Of a DNA stretch of 64,000 nucleotides, positions 37,621 through 51,408 are shown in pieces; position 1 is the first letter of the stretch; each line of letters starts with the position of its first letter. Under the pieces are notes generated by a model that was not told the DNA's origin, made no database searches, and worked only from the letters and a program-made list of their open reading frames with translations. Source of the DNA: Jacaranda mimosifolia. Lineage: Eukaryota; Streptophyta; Magnoliopsida; Lamiales; Bignoniaceae. The stretch lies in the NCBI GenBank assembly GCA_018894105.1, contig CM032133.1, forward strand, positions 11,794,501-11,858,500, read 5' to 3'. The position numbers and the translations under genes are program-made.

Positions 37621-39335
37621 ATGGAAGTACCTTTGATTTTTGCTAGATGGGGAATTGATACGGCTGGTCCAATACATCCTACCTTCGGGCAGAAGAAGTT
37701 CTTGATAGTGTCTATTTATTATTTTAGTGAGTGGGTGAAAACAAAGCCCCTAGCCATAATAGCTAAGCATGAGGTCACGAAGTACATATGGAAGAATATT
37801 TTATGTCGTTTTGGAATTCCCAAGAGAACTGATTTCAGACAACAGTTGTAAATTTCAAGGGAAGGATATTTGCAATTGGTGTAAGGATCTAAGAATAATG
37901 GAGCGCTTCAGCTTCGTTGCCCATCCTCAAACTAATGTGCAAGTGGAGGTGACAAGCAGGGTAATTCTGCGAGGATTAAAAACCAAATTAGAAGGCATGG
38001 GGTTAAAGTTGTGTGGATGAGCTACACGGTGAACTTTGGTCCTATCAGACCGCTCCTCGAATGGCTATAGGGGGAGCACCTTATTTTTAAGTGTATGGCT
38101 CAGAATCTTTGATTCTGGCAGATGTGGGAATTGGTTGCCATCAAGTCCAAGATATGAACCAGAACAAAATGAAGCACTATTCGGATACCGATTTGGTCAT
38201 ATTGCGGTGAACCAAGAGAAAGTTGCCCTAAGAACTATGAATTGCAAATGCTGAGCTCAAGCTTTCTTTAACAAAAAAATTCATCCTAGAAGTTTTCAAG
38301 TGGGAGATCTATATGTTTTTTCAAAGTAATATCAAACTACATGTTATTGTTAAATTTCTTTTTTCCTAGTAAACTACACATATTTTTGTAGAAACCATAT
38401 TAAACGGAGATTCTTCGTAAGAATTGTGAAGCTCTATCGACATTTTTATATGTATGCATTTTATATCTTTTAACATTTTTATTGTAATACATAATAAAAT
38501 CAGTGTGTTGTTATATATGATAATTTTATTTAATTTAGAAAGTCATTTAAATGATTGAAAAGCTTTACAAATTCAAGTATTAACTCTTTGTTTTTTTAAT
38601 TTTTCTATGAATTCCGTCACAACCCATCATGACTTGCTGAGAGGGAATGATGAGAACTCGGGAAGAAAATATCAAAAAGTTGCTGTTCAGAATAAGTTAA
38701 TGCAGACACATCTTAAGGAAGTCTAATATTAGCATTCTAAAGTAATTGATTGTCATCAATCCCTTGTAAATGACCACCAACAACTTGATCTACAGTTACT
38801 CGGCACTTTGAACAACATGGCAGAATGAGTCAAAAATGCAAAAAATGAAGCCAAAGAGTTGTCCCCTCATCCTACCGAGGCCCGACTTTTTTAGAAGAGA
38901 ATAGGTTGAAAATGGTAAAGCTGATTTGCAAGAGCTAGGTGGGACGGTCAGTGTTTGATGAATAGGAGATGGTCGTCAATGACGAGGATGATTGGAGAGC
39001 ACGAGTCTCAAAATATCTTAAAGGGGAAATATCTTATCTTAAAGAAAATATATGGGTTGCTTGTTTTGTCTTAATTAAAACAGAGTCGTACAAGGGATCT
39101 TTCACACATCCTCTACTACGGTATATCCAAAAAATAGGGTCTCTATATACTGAGAGAATTTACATGAAGGCACTTGTGGAAGCTATATTGGAGGCTCGAT
39201 GATATCAACTAAAACTCTAAAGGAAGGATATTTTTTGCCCAGATGAAGACTGATAGTGTTACATTAGTAACAAAATGCCAAGCACGTTAGAAACCTGGGA
39301 ACACCATTCATCAACCTGCTAAGGCTTCGAACACT
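37621..39335 (+). repeat. class I unit 9 (1715 bp)
   Basis: Standard SEWV-block unit (WGIDTAGP). The first open segment of the pre-integrase part of the preceding period, 37254-37505, is complete for 83 codons. Confidence 0.9.
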
Positions 39336-41049
39336 ATGGAAGTACCTTTGATTTTTGCTAGGTGGGAAATAGATACGGCTGGTCCAATACATCCTATATT
39401 CGGGCAGAAGAAGTTTTTGATAGTGTCTATTTATTATTTTAGTGAGTGGGTGAAAACAAAGCCCCTAGCCATAATAGCTAAGCATGAGGTCACGAAGTAC
39501 ATAAGGAAGAATGTTTCATGTCGCTTCGGAATTCCCAAGAAAACTGATTTCAGACAACAGTTGTAAATTTCAAGGGAAGGATATTCGCAATTGGTGTAAG
39601 GATCTAGGAATAATGGAGCGGTTCAGCTTCGTTGCCCATCCTCAAACTAATGTGCAAGTGGAGGTGACAAGCAGGGTAATTCTGCGAGGATTAAAAACCA
39701 AATTAGAAGGAATGGGGTTAAAGTTGTGTGGATGAGCTACAAGGTGAACTTTGGTCCTATGAGACCGCTCCTCGAATGGCTATAGGGGGAGCACCTTATT
39801 TTTAAGTGTATGGCTCAGAATCTTTGATTCTGGCAGATGTGGGAATTGGTTGCCATCAAGTCCGAGATATGAACCAGAACAAAATGAAGCACTATTCGGA
39901 TACCGATTCGATCATATTGCGGTGAACCAAGAGAAAGTTGCCCTAAGAACTATGAATTGCAAATGCTGAGCTCAAGCTTTCTTTAACAAAAAAATTCATC
40001 CTAGAAGTTTTCAAGTGGGAGATCTATATGTTTTTTCAAAGTAATATCAAACTACATGTTATTGTTAAATTTCTTTTTTCCTAGTAAACTACACATATTT
40101 TTGTAGAAACCATATTAAACGGAGATTCTTCGTAAGAATTGTGAAGCTCTATCGACATTTTTATATGTATGCATTTTATATCTCTTAACATTTTTATTGT
40201 AATACATAATAAAATCAGCGTGTTGTCATATATGATAATTTTATTTAATTTAGAAAGTCATTTAAATGATTGAAAAGCTTTACAAATTCAAGTATTAACT
40301 CTTTGTTTTTTTAATTTTTCTATGAATTCCATCACAACCCATCATGACTTGCTGAGAGGGAATGATGAGAACTCGGGAAGAAAATATCAAAAAGTTGCTG
40401 TTCAGAATAAGTTAATGCAGACACATCTTAAGGAAGTCTAATATTAGCATTCCAAAGTAATTGATTGTCATCAATCCCTTGTCAATGACCACCAAGAACT
40501 TGATCTACAGTTACTCGGCACTTTGAACAACATGGCAGAATGAGTCAAAAATGCAAAAAATGAAGCCAAAGAGTTGTCCCCTCATCCTACCGAGGGCCGA
40601 CTTTTTTCGAAGGGAATAGGTTGAAAATGGTAGAGCTGATTTGCAAGAGCTAGGTGGGACGGTCAGTGTTTGATGAATAGGAGATGGTCGTCAATGACGA
40701 GGATGATTGGAGAGCACGAGTCGCAAAATATCTTAAAAGGGAAATATCTTATCTTAAAGAAAAGATATGGGTTGCTTGTTTTGTCTTATTTAAAACAGAG
40801 TCGTACAAGAGATCTTTCACACATCCTCTACTACGATATATCCAAAAAATAGGGTCTCTATATACTGAGGGAATTTACATGAAGGCGCTTGTGGAAGCCA
40901 TATTGGAGGCTCGATGTTATCAACTAAAACTCTAAAGGAAGGATATTTTTTGCCTAGATGAAGACTGATAGTGTTACATTAGTATCAAAATGCCAAGCAC
41001 GTTCGAAACTTGGGAACACCATTCATCAACCTGCTAAGGCTTCAACACT
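39336..41049 (+). repeat. class I unit 10 (1714 bp)
   Basis: Integrase reads ARWEIDTAGPIHPIF, with Glu for Gly beside the first catalytic Asp, and CRFGIPKKTD. Otherwise as its neighbours. Confidence 0.9.
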
Positions 41050-42763
41050 ATGGAAGTACCTTTGATTTTTGCTAGGTGGGGAATAGATACGGCTGGTCCA
41101 ATACATCCTACCTTCGGGCAGAAGAAGTTCTTGATAGTGTCTATTTATTATTTTAGTGAGTGGGTGAAAACAAAGCCCCTAGCTATAATAGCTAAGCATG
41201 AGGTCACGAAGTACATATGGAAGAATGTTTTATGTCGCTTCGGAATTCCCAAGAGAACTGATTTCAGACAACAGTTGTAAATTTCAAGGGAAGGATATTC
41301 GCAATTGGTGTAAGGATCTAAGAATAACAGAGCGGTTCAGCTTCGTTGCCCATCCTCAAACTAATGTGCAAGTGGAGGTGACAAGCAGGGTAATTCTGCG
41401 AGGATTAAAAACCAAATTAGAAGGCATAGGGTTAAAGTTGTGTGGATGAGCTACACGATGAACTTTCATCCTATCAGACCGCTCCTCGAATAGCTATAGG
41501 GGGAGCACCTTATTTTTAAATGTATGGCTCAGAATCTTTGATTCTGGCAGATGTGGGAATTGGTTGCCATCAAGTCCGAGATATGAACCAGAACAAAATG
41601 AAGCACTATTCGGATACCGATTGGATCATATTGCGGTGAACCAAGACAAAGTTGCCCTAAGAACTATGAATTGCAAATGCTGAGCTCAAGCTTTCTTTAA
41701 CAAAAAAATTCATCCTAGAAGTTTTCAAGTGGGAGATCTATATGTTTTTTCAAAGTAATATCAAACTACATGTTATTGTTAAATTTCTTTTTTCCTAGTA
41801 AACTACACATATTTTTGTAGAAACCATATTAAATGGAGATTCTTCGTAAGAATTGTGAAGCACTATCGACATTTTTATATGTTTGCATTTTATATCTCTT
41901 AACATTTTTATTGTAATACATAATAAAATTAGTGTGTTGTTATATATGATAATTTTATATAATTTAGAAAGTCATTTAAATGATTGTAAAGCTTTACAAA
42001 TTCAAGAATTAACTCTTTGTTTTTTTAATTTTTCTATGAATTCCGTCACAACCCATCATGACTTGCTGAGAGGGAATGATGAGAACTCGGGAAGAAAATA
42101 TCAAAAAGTTGCTGTTCAGAATAAGTTAATACTGACACATCTTAAGGAAGTCTAATATTAGCATTCCAAAGTAATTGATTGTCATCAATCCCTTGTCAAT
42201 GACCACCAAGAACTTGATCTACAGTTACTCGGCACTTTGAACAACATGGCAGAATGAGTCAAAAATGCAAAAAATGAAGCCAAAGAGCTGTCCCCTCATC
42301 CTACCGAGGGTCGACTTTTTTAGAAGAGAATAGGTTGAAAATGGTAAAGCTGATTTGCAAGAGCTAGGTGGGACGGTCAGTGTTTGATGAATAGGAGATG
42401 GTCGTCAATGCCGACGATGATTGGAGGGCACGAGTCGCAAAATATCTTAAAGGGGAAATATCTTATTTTAAAGAAAAGATATGGGTTGCTTGTTTTGTCT
42501 TAATTAAAACAGAGTCGTACAAGAGATCTTTCACACATCCTCTACTACGATATATCCAAAAAATAGGGTCTCTATATACTGAGATAATTTACATGAAGGC
42601 GGTTATGGAAGCCATATTGGTGGCTCGATGTTATCAACTAAAACTCTAAAGGAAGGATATTTTTTGCCCATATGAAGATTGATAGTGTTACATTAGTAAC
42701 AAAATGCCAAGCACGTTAGAAACCTGGGAACACCATTCATCAACCTGCTAAGGCTTCAACACT
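41050..42763 (+). repeat. class I unit 11 (1714 bp)
   Basis: Standard SEWV-block unit. Private changes include RITERFS in the integrase and a MITE core with several substitutions near 41840-42010. Confidence 0.9.
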
Positions 42764-44477
42764 ATGGAAGTACCTTTGATTTTTGCTAGGTGGGGAATAG
42801 ATATGGCTGGTCCAATACATCCTACCTTCGGGCAGAAGAAGTTCTTGATAGTGTCTGTTTATTATTTTAGTGAGTGGGTGAAAACAAAGCCCCTAGCCAT
42901 AATAGCTAAGCATGAGGTCACGAAGTACATATGGAAGAATGTTTTATGTCGCTTCGGAATTCCCAAGAGAACTGATTTCAGACAACAGTTGTAAATTTCA
43001 AGGGAAGGATATTCGCAATTGGTGTAAGGATCTAAGAATAATGGAGCGCTTCAGCTTCGTTGCCCATCCTCAAACTAATGTGCAAGTGGAGGTGACAAGC
43101 AGGGTAATTCTGCGAGGATTAAAAACCAAATTAGAAGGAATGGGGTTAAAGTTGTGTGGATGAGCTACATGGTGAACTTTGGTCCTATGAGACCGCTCCT
43201 CGAATGGCTATAGGGGGAGCACCTTATTTTTAAGTGTATGGCTCAGAATCTTTGATTCTGGCAGATGTGGGAATTGGTTGCCATCAAGTCCGAGATATGA
43301 ACCAGAACAAAATGAAGCACTATTCGGATACCGATTGGATCATATTGCGGTGAACCAAGAGAAAGTTGCCCTAAGAACTATGAATTGCAAATGCTGAGCT
43401 CAAGCTTTCTTTAACAAAAAAATTCATCCTAGAAGTTTTCAAGTGGGAGATCTATATGTTTTTTCAAAGTATTATCAAACTACATGTTATTGTTAAATTT
43501 CTTTTTTCCTAGTAAACTACACATATTTTTGTAGAAACCATATTAAACGGAGATTCTTCGTAAGAATTGTGAAGCTCTATCGACATTTTTATATGTATGC
43601 ATTTTATATCTCTTAACATTTTTATTGTAATACATAATAAAATCAGCGTGTTGTTATAAATGATAATTTTATTTAATTTAGAAAGTCATTTAAATGATTG
43701 AAAAGCTTTACAAATTCAAGTATTAACTCTTTGTTTTTTTAATTTTTCTATGAATTCCGTCACAACCCATCATGACTTGCTGAGAGGGAATGATGAGAAC
43801 TCGGGAAGAAAATATCAAAAAGTTGCTGTTCAGAATAAGTTAATGCAGACACATCTTAAGGAAGTCTAATATTAGCATTCCAAAGTAATTGGTTGGCATC
43901 AATCCCTTGTCAATGACCACCAAGAACTTGATCTACAGTTACTCGGCACTTTGAACAACATGGCAGAATGAGTCAAAAATGCAAAAAATGAAGCCAAAGA
44001 GTTGTCCCCTCATCCTACTGAGGGCCGACTTTTTTAGAAGAGAATAGGTTGAAAATGGTAAAGCTGATTTGCAAGAGATAGGTGGGACGGTCAGTGTTTG
44101 ATGAATAGGAGATGGTCGTCAATGACGAGGATGATTGGAGAGCACGAGTCTCAAAATATCTTAAAGGGGAAATATCTTATCTTAAAGAAAAGATATGGGT
44201 TGCTTGTTTTGTCTTAATTAAAACAGAGTCGTACAAGAGATCTTTCACACATCCTCTACTACGATATATCCAAAAAATAGGGTCTCTATATACTGAGAGA
44301 ATTTACATGAAGGCGCTTGTGGAAGCCATATTGGAGGCTCGATGTTATCAACTAAAACTCTATAGGAAGGATATTTTTTGCCCAGATGAAGACTGATAGT
44401 GTTACATTAGTAACAAAATGCCAAGCACGTTAGAAACCTGGGAACTGCATTCATCAACCTGCTAAGGCTTCAACACT
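42764..44477 (+). repeat. class I unit 12 (1714 bp)
   Basis: Standard SEWV-block unit (SVYYFSEW). Near-identical to units 10 and 13 over most of its length. Confidence 0.9.
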
Positions 44478-46191
44478 ATGGAAGTACCTTTGTTTTTTGC
44501 TAGGTGGGAAATAGATACGGCTGGTCCAATACATCCTACCTTCGGGCAGAAGAAGTTCTTGATAGTGTCTATTTATTATTTTAGTGAGTGGGTGAAAACA
44601 AAGCCCCTAGCCATAATAGCTAAGCATGAGGTCACGAAGTACATATGGAAGAATGTTTTATGTCGCTTCGGAATTCCCAAGAGAACTGATTTCAGACAAC
44701 AGTTGTAAATTTCAAGGGAAGGATATTCGCAATTGGTGTAAGGATCTAAGAATAATGGAGCGCTTCAGCTTCGTTGCCCATCCTCAAACTAATGTGCAAG
44801 TGGAGGTGACAAGCAGGGTAATTTGTGAGGATTAAAAACCAAATTAGACGGAATGGGGGTAAAGTTGTGTGGATGAGCTACGCGGTGAACTTTGGTCCTA
44901 TCAGACCGCTCCTCGAATGGCTACAGGGGGAGCACCTTATTTTTAAGTGTATGGCACAGAATCTTTGATTCTGGCAGATGTGGGAATTGGTTGCCATCAA
45001 GTCCGAGATATGAACCAGAACAAAATGAAGCACTATTCGGATACCGATTCGATCATATTGCGGTGAACCAAGAGAAAGTTGCCCTAAGAACTATGAATTG
45101 CAAATGCTGAGCTCAAGCTTTCTTTAACAAAAAAATTCATCCTAGAAGTTTTCAAGTGGGAGATCTATATGTTTTTTCAATGTAATATCAAACTACATGT
45201 TATTGTTAAATTTCTTTTTTCCTAGTAAACTACACATATTTTTGTAGAAACCATATTAAACGGAGATTCTTCGTAAGAATTGTGAAGCTCTATCGACATT
45301 TTTATACGTATGCATTATATATCTTTTATCATTTTTTATTGTAATACATAATAAAATCAGTGTGTTTTTATGTATGATAATTTTATTTAATTTAGAAAGT
45401 CATTTAAATGATTGAAAAGCTTTACAAATTCAAGTATTAACTCTTTATTTTTTTAATTTTTCTATGAATTCCGGCACAACCCATCATGACTTGCTGAGAG
45501 GGAATAATGAGAACTCGGGAAGAAAATATCAAAAAGTTGCTGTTCAGAATAAGTTAATGCAGACACATCGTAAGGAAGTCTAATATTAGCATTCCAAAGT
45601 AATTGATTGTCATCAATCCCTTGTCAATGACCACCAACAACTTGATCTACAGTTACTCGGCACTTTGAGCAACATGGCAGAATGAGTCAAAAATGCAAAA
45701 AATGAAGCCAAAGAGTTGTCCCCTCATCCTACCGAGGGCCGACCTTTTTAGAAGAGAATAGGTTGAAAATGGTAAAGCTGATTTGCAAGAGCTAGGTGGG
45801 ACGGTCAGTGTTTGATGAATAGGAGATGGTCGTCAATGACGAGGATGATTGGAGAGCACGAGTCGCAAAATATCTTAAAGGGGAAATATCTTATCTTAAA
45901 GAAAAGATAAAGGTTGCTTGTTTTGTCTTAATTAAAACAGAGTCGTACAAGAGATCTTTCACACATCCTCTACTACGATATATCCAAAAAATAGGGTCTC
46001 TATATACTGAGAGAATTTACATGAAGGCGCTTGTGGAAGCCATATTGGAGGTTCGATGTTATCAACTAAAACTCTAAAGGAAGGATATTTTTTGCCCAGA
46101 TGAAGACTAATAGTGTTACATTAGTAACAAAATGCCAAGCACGTTAGAAACCTGGGAACACCATTCATCAACCTGCTAAGGCTTCAACACT
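44478..46191 (+). repeat. class I unit 13 (1714 bp)
   Basis: A 2-base loss at about 44822 (GGTAATTTGTGAGG) shortens the integrase block. The preceding pre-integrase part runs on to 94 codons (44112-44396) because the usual stop TAA after KL is TAT here. Confidence 0.9.
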
Positions 46192-48935
46192 ATGGAAGTA
46201 CCTTTGATTTTTGCTAGGTGCGGAATAGATACGGCTGGTCCAATACAACCTACCTTCGGGCAGAAGAAGTTCTTGATAGTGTCTAATTATTATTTTAGTG
46301 AGTGGGTGAAAACAAAGCACCTAGCCATAATAGCTAAGCATGAGGTCACGAAGTACATATGGAAGAATGTTTTATGTCGCTTCGGAATTCCCAAGAGAAC
46401 TGATTTCAGACAACAGATGTAAATTTCAAGGGAAGGATATTCGCAATTGGTGTAAGGATCTAAGAATAATGGGGCGGTTCAGCTTCGTTGCCCATCCTCA
46501 AACTAATGTGCAAGTGGAGGTGACAAGCAGGGTAATTCTGCGAGGATTAAAAACCAAATTAGAAGGCATCGGGTTAAAGTTGTGTGGATGAGCTACACGA
46601 TGAACTTTGGTCCTATCAGACCGCTCCTCGAATGGCTACAGGGGGAGCACCTTATTTTTAAGTGTATAGCTCAGAATCTTTGATTCCAGCAGATGTGGGA
46701 ATTGGTTGCCATCAAGTCCGAGATATGAACCAGAACAAAATGAAGCACTATTCGGATACCGATTGGATCACATAGTGGTGAACCAAGAGAAGGTTGCCCT
46801 AAGAACTATGAATTGCAAATGCTGAGCTCAAGCTTTCTTTAACAAAAAAATTCATCCTAGAAGTTTTCAAGTGGGAGATCTATATGTTTTTTCAAAGTAA
46901 TATCAAATTATTTTAGAAAGTCATTTAAATGATTTAAAAGCTTTACAAATTCAAGTATTAACTCCTTGTGTTTTATATTTTTCTATAAATTCTGTGTCAA
47001 CCCATCATGACTTGCTGAGAGGGAATAGGGAGAACTCGGGAAGAAAATATCAAAAAGTTGCTGTTCAGAATAAGTTAATGCAGACACATCTTAAGGAAGT
47101 CTAATATTAGCATTCCAAAGTAATTTATTGTCATCAATCCCTTGTCAATTACCACCAAGAACTTGATCTACAGTTGCTCGGCACTTTGAACAACATGGCA
47201 GAATGAGTCAAAAATGCAAACAATGAAGCCAAAGAGTTGTTCCCCTCATCCTACCGAGGTCCGACTTTTTTAGAAAAGAAAAAGTAGAAAATGGTAAAGC
47301 TGATTTGCAAGAGCTGGGTAGAATGGTCAGTATTTGAAGAATAGGAGATGGTCGTCAATGACGAGGATGATTGGAGAGCACGAGTCGCAAAATATCTTAA
47401 AGGGCAAATATCTTATCTAAAAGAAACGATATGGGTTGCTCGTTTTATCTTAATTAAAACAGAGTCGTACAAGAGATCTTTCACTCATCGTCTACTACGG
47501 TATATCCAAAAAATAGGGTCTCTATATACTGAGAGAATTTACATGAATGAAAAGCAGTGTAATTCTGCGAGGATTGAAAATGTAATTAGAAGGCATGGGG
47601 GTAAAGTTGCGTGGATGAGCTACACGATGACCTTTGGTCCTATCAGTCCGCTCCTCGAATGGCTACAGGGGGAGCACCATATTTTTAAGTGTATTGCTCA
47701 GAATCTTTGATTCCGGCAGATGTGGGAAATGGTTCCCATCAAGTCAGAGATATGACCCAGAACAAAATGAAGCACTATTCGGATACTGATTGGATCATAT
47801 TGCGGTGAACCAAGAGAAAGCTGCCCTAAGAACTACAAATTGCAAATGCTGAGCTCAAGCTTTCTTTAACAAAGAAATTCATCCTAGAAGTTTTCAAGTG
47901 GAAGATCTATTTATTTTTTCAAAATCATATCAAACTATATGTTAATGTTAAATTTCTTTTTTCCTAGTAAACTACACATATTTTTGTAGAAACCATATTA
48001 AACGGAGATTCTTCGTAAGAATTGTGAAGCTCTATCGAATTTTTTATATGTATCCATTTTATATCTTTTGACATTTTCGTTGTAGTACATAATAAAATCA
48101 GCGTGATGTTATATATGATAATTTTATTTAATTTAGAAAGCCATTTAAATGACTGAAAAACTTTACAAATTCAAGTATTAACTCTTTGTGTTTTTAATTT
48201 TTCTATAAATTCTGTGTCAACCCATCATGACTTGCTGAGAGGGAATGAGGAGAACTCGGGAAGAAAATATCAAAAAGTTGTTGTCGAGAATAAGTTAATG
48301 CAGACATCGCTTAAGGAAGTCTAATATTAGCATTCGAAAGTAATTGATTGTCATCAATCCCTTGTCAATGACCACCAAAAACTTGATCTACAGTTACTTG
48401 GCACTTTCAACAACATGGCAGAATGAGTCAAAAATGCAAAAAATGAAGCCAAGGAGATGTTCCCTTCATCCTACCAAGGTCCGGCTTTTCTAGGAGAGAA
48501 TATGTAGAAAATGGTAAAGCTAATTTGCAAGAGCTAGGTAGGACGGTCAGTGGTTGATGAATAGGAGATGGTCGTCAATGACGAGGATGATCGGAGAGCA
48601 CGAGTCGCGAAACATCTTCAAGGGGAAATATCTTATCTGAAAGAAAAGATATGGGTTGCTTGTTTTGTCTTAAATAAAACAGAGTCGTACAAGAGATCTT
48701 TCACTCATCGTCTACTACGGTATATCCAAAAAATAGGGTCTCTATATACTGAGAGAATTTACATGAATGCGCTTGTGGAAGCCATATTGGAGGCTCGATG
48801 TTATCAACTAAAACTCTAAAGGAAGGATATTTTTTTGCCCAGATGAAGACTGATAGTGTTACACTAGTAACAAAATGCCAAGCACGTTAGAAACACGGCA
48901 ACACCATTCATCAACCTGCTAAGGCTTCGAATACT
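46192..48935 (+). repeat. class I units 14 and 15, each with an internal deletion
   Basis: Two periods occupy 2744 bp in place of about 3430. In the first, the MITE core is cut near 46908 (ATATCAAATTATTTTAGAAAG), losing about 190 bp or slightly more. In the second, the pre-integrase part at 47348 runs directly into the integrase 3' block near 47545, losing about 490 bp that include the integrase core. The resulting 120-codon open frame at 47348-47710 is an artefact of the fusion. Confidence 0.88.
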
Positions 48936-50172
48936 ATGGAAGTGCCTTTGATTTTTGCTAAGTGGGGAATAGATATGGCTGGTCCAATACATCCTACCTT
49001 CGGCAAAAAGAAGTTCTTGATAGTACGTATTTATTATTTTAGTGAGTTGGTGAAAACAAAGCCACTAGCTATAATAGCTAAGCATGAGGTCATGAAGTAC
49101 ATATGGAAGAATGTTTTATGTCGCTTTGGAATTCCCAAGAGAACTGATTTCAGACAACAGTTGTAAATTTCAAGGGAAGGATATTTGCAATTGGTGTAAG
49201 TATCTAAGAATAATGGAGCGGTTCAGCTTCGTTGCCCATCCTCAAACTAATGTGCACGTGGAGGTGACAAGCAGGGTAATTCTACGAGGATTGAAAACCA
49301 AATTAGAAGGCATGGGGGTAAAGTTGTGTGGATGAGCTACGCGATGACCTTTGGTCCTATCAGACCGCTCCTCGAATGGCTACGGGGGGAGCACCTTATT
49401 TTTAAGTGTATGGCTCAGAATCTTTGATTCCGGCAGATGTGGGAATTGGTTCCCATCAAGTTCGAGATATGACACAAAACAAAATTAAGTACTATTCGGA
49501 TATTGATTGGATCATATTGCGGTGAACCAAGAGAAAGCTGCCCTAAGAACTACGAATTGCAAATGCTGAGCTCAAGCGTTCTTTTACAAAAAAATTCATC
49601 CTAGAAGTTTTCAAGTGGGAGATCTATTTGTTTTTTCAAAATAATATCAAACAATATGTTATTGTGAAATTTCTTTTTTCCTAGTAAACTGCGCATATTT
49701 TTGTAGAAACCATATCAAACGGAGATTCTTTGTAAGAATTGTGAAGCACTATTGAATTTTTTATATGTATCCATTTAATATCTTTTGACATTTTCATTGT
49801 AGTACATAATAAAATCAGTGTGATGTTATATATGATAATTTTATTTAATTTAGAAAGTCATTTAAATGATTTAAAAGCTTTACAAATTCAAGTATTAACT
49901 CCTTGTGTTTTTAATTTTTCTATAAATTCTGTGTCAACCCATCATGACTTGCTGAGAGGGAATAGGGAGAACTCAGGAAGAAAATATCAAAAAGTTGCTG
50001 TTCAGAATAGGTTAATGCAGACACATCTTAAGGAAGTCTAATATTAGCATTCCAAAGTAATTTATTGTCATCAATCCCTTGTCAATTACCACCAAGAACT
50101 TGATCTACAGTTACTCGGCACTTTGAACAACATGGCAACACCATTCATCAACCTGCTAAGGCTTCGAATACT
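48936..50172 (+). repeat. short class I unit 16 (1237 bp)
   Basis: It starts with MEVPLIFAKWGIDMAGP and SELVKTKPL. The pre-integrase region is removed: ACATGGCA of the RNase H part passes straight to ACACCATTC before the next integrase start (near 50136). The deletion is about 479 bp. Unit 15 carries CGGCAACACC just before 48910, the likely partner of the GGCA microhomology. Confidence 0.9.
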
Positions 50173-51408
50173 ATGGAAGTGCCTTTGATTTTTGCTAGGT
50201 GAGGAAAAGATATGGCTGGTCCAATACATCCTACCTACGGGCAGAAGAAGTTCTTGATAGTGTCTATTTATTATTTTAGTGAGTGGGTGAAAACAAAGCC
50301 GCTAGCTATAATAGCTGAGCATGAGGTCACGAAGTACATACGGAAGAATGTTTTATGTCGCTTCGGAATTCCCAAGAGAACTGATTTCAGACAACAGTTG
50401 TAAGTTTCAAGGGAAGGATATTTGCAATTGGTGTAAGTATCTAAGAATAATGGAGCGGTTCAGCTTCGTTGCCCATCCTCAAACTTATGTGCAAGTGGAG
50501 GTGACAAGCAGGGTAATTCTGCGAGGATTGAAAACCAAATTAGAAGGCTTGGGGGTAAAGTTGCGTGGATGAGCTACGCGATGACATTTCGTCCTATTAG
50601 ACCGCTCCTCGAATGGCTACAGGGGGAGCACCTTATTTTTAAGTGTATGGCTCAGAATCTTTGATTCCGGCAGATGTGGAAAATCGTTCCCATCAAGTCA
50701 GAGATATGACCCAGAACAAAATGAAGCACTATTCGGATACTGATTGGATCATATTGCGGTGAACCAAGAGAAAGCTGCCCTAAGAACTACAAATTGCAAA
50801 TGCTGAGCTCAAGCGTTCTTTTACAAAAAAATTCATCCTAGAAGTTTTCAAGTGGGAGATCTATTTGTTTTTTCAAAATAATATCAAACAATATGTTATT
50901 GTGAAATTTCTTTTTTCCTAGTAAACTGCGCATATTTTTGTAGAAACCATATCAAACGGAGATTCTTTGTAAGAATTGTGAAGCACTATTGAATTTTTTA
51001 TATGTATCCATTTAATATCTTTTGACATTTTCATTGTAGTACATAATAAAATCAGTGTGATGTTATATATGATAATTTTATTTAATTTAGAAAGTCATTT
51101 AAATGATTTAAAAGCTTTACAAATTCAAGTATTAACTCTTGTGTTTTTAATTTTTCTATAAATTCTGTGTCAACCCATCATGACTTGCTGAGAGGGAATA
51201 GGGAGAACTCAGGAAGAAAATATCAAAAAGTTGCTGTTCAGAATAGGTTAATGCAGACACATCTTAAGGAAGTCTAATATTAGCATTCCAAAGTAATTTA
51301 TTGTCATCAATCCCTTGTCAATTACCACCAAGAACTTGATCTACAGTTACTCGGCACTTTGAACAACATGGCAACACCATTCATCAACCTGCTAAGGCTT
51401 CGAATACT
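50173..51408 (+). repeat. short class I unit 17 (1236 bp)
   Basis: It carries the same GGCA deletion as unit 16 (near 51368). WGID is changed to a stop (TGA at 50200-50202) and the next codons read GKDMAGP. It is a local duplicate of the deleted form, so the deletion arose once and was then copied. Confidence 0.9.
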
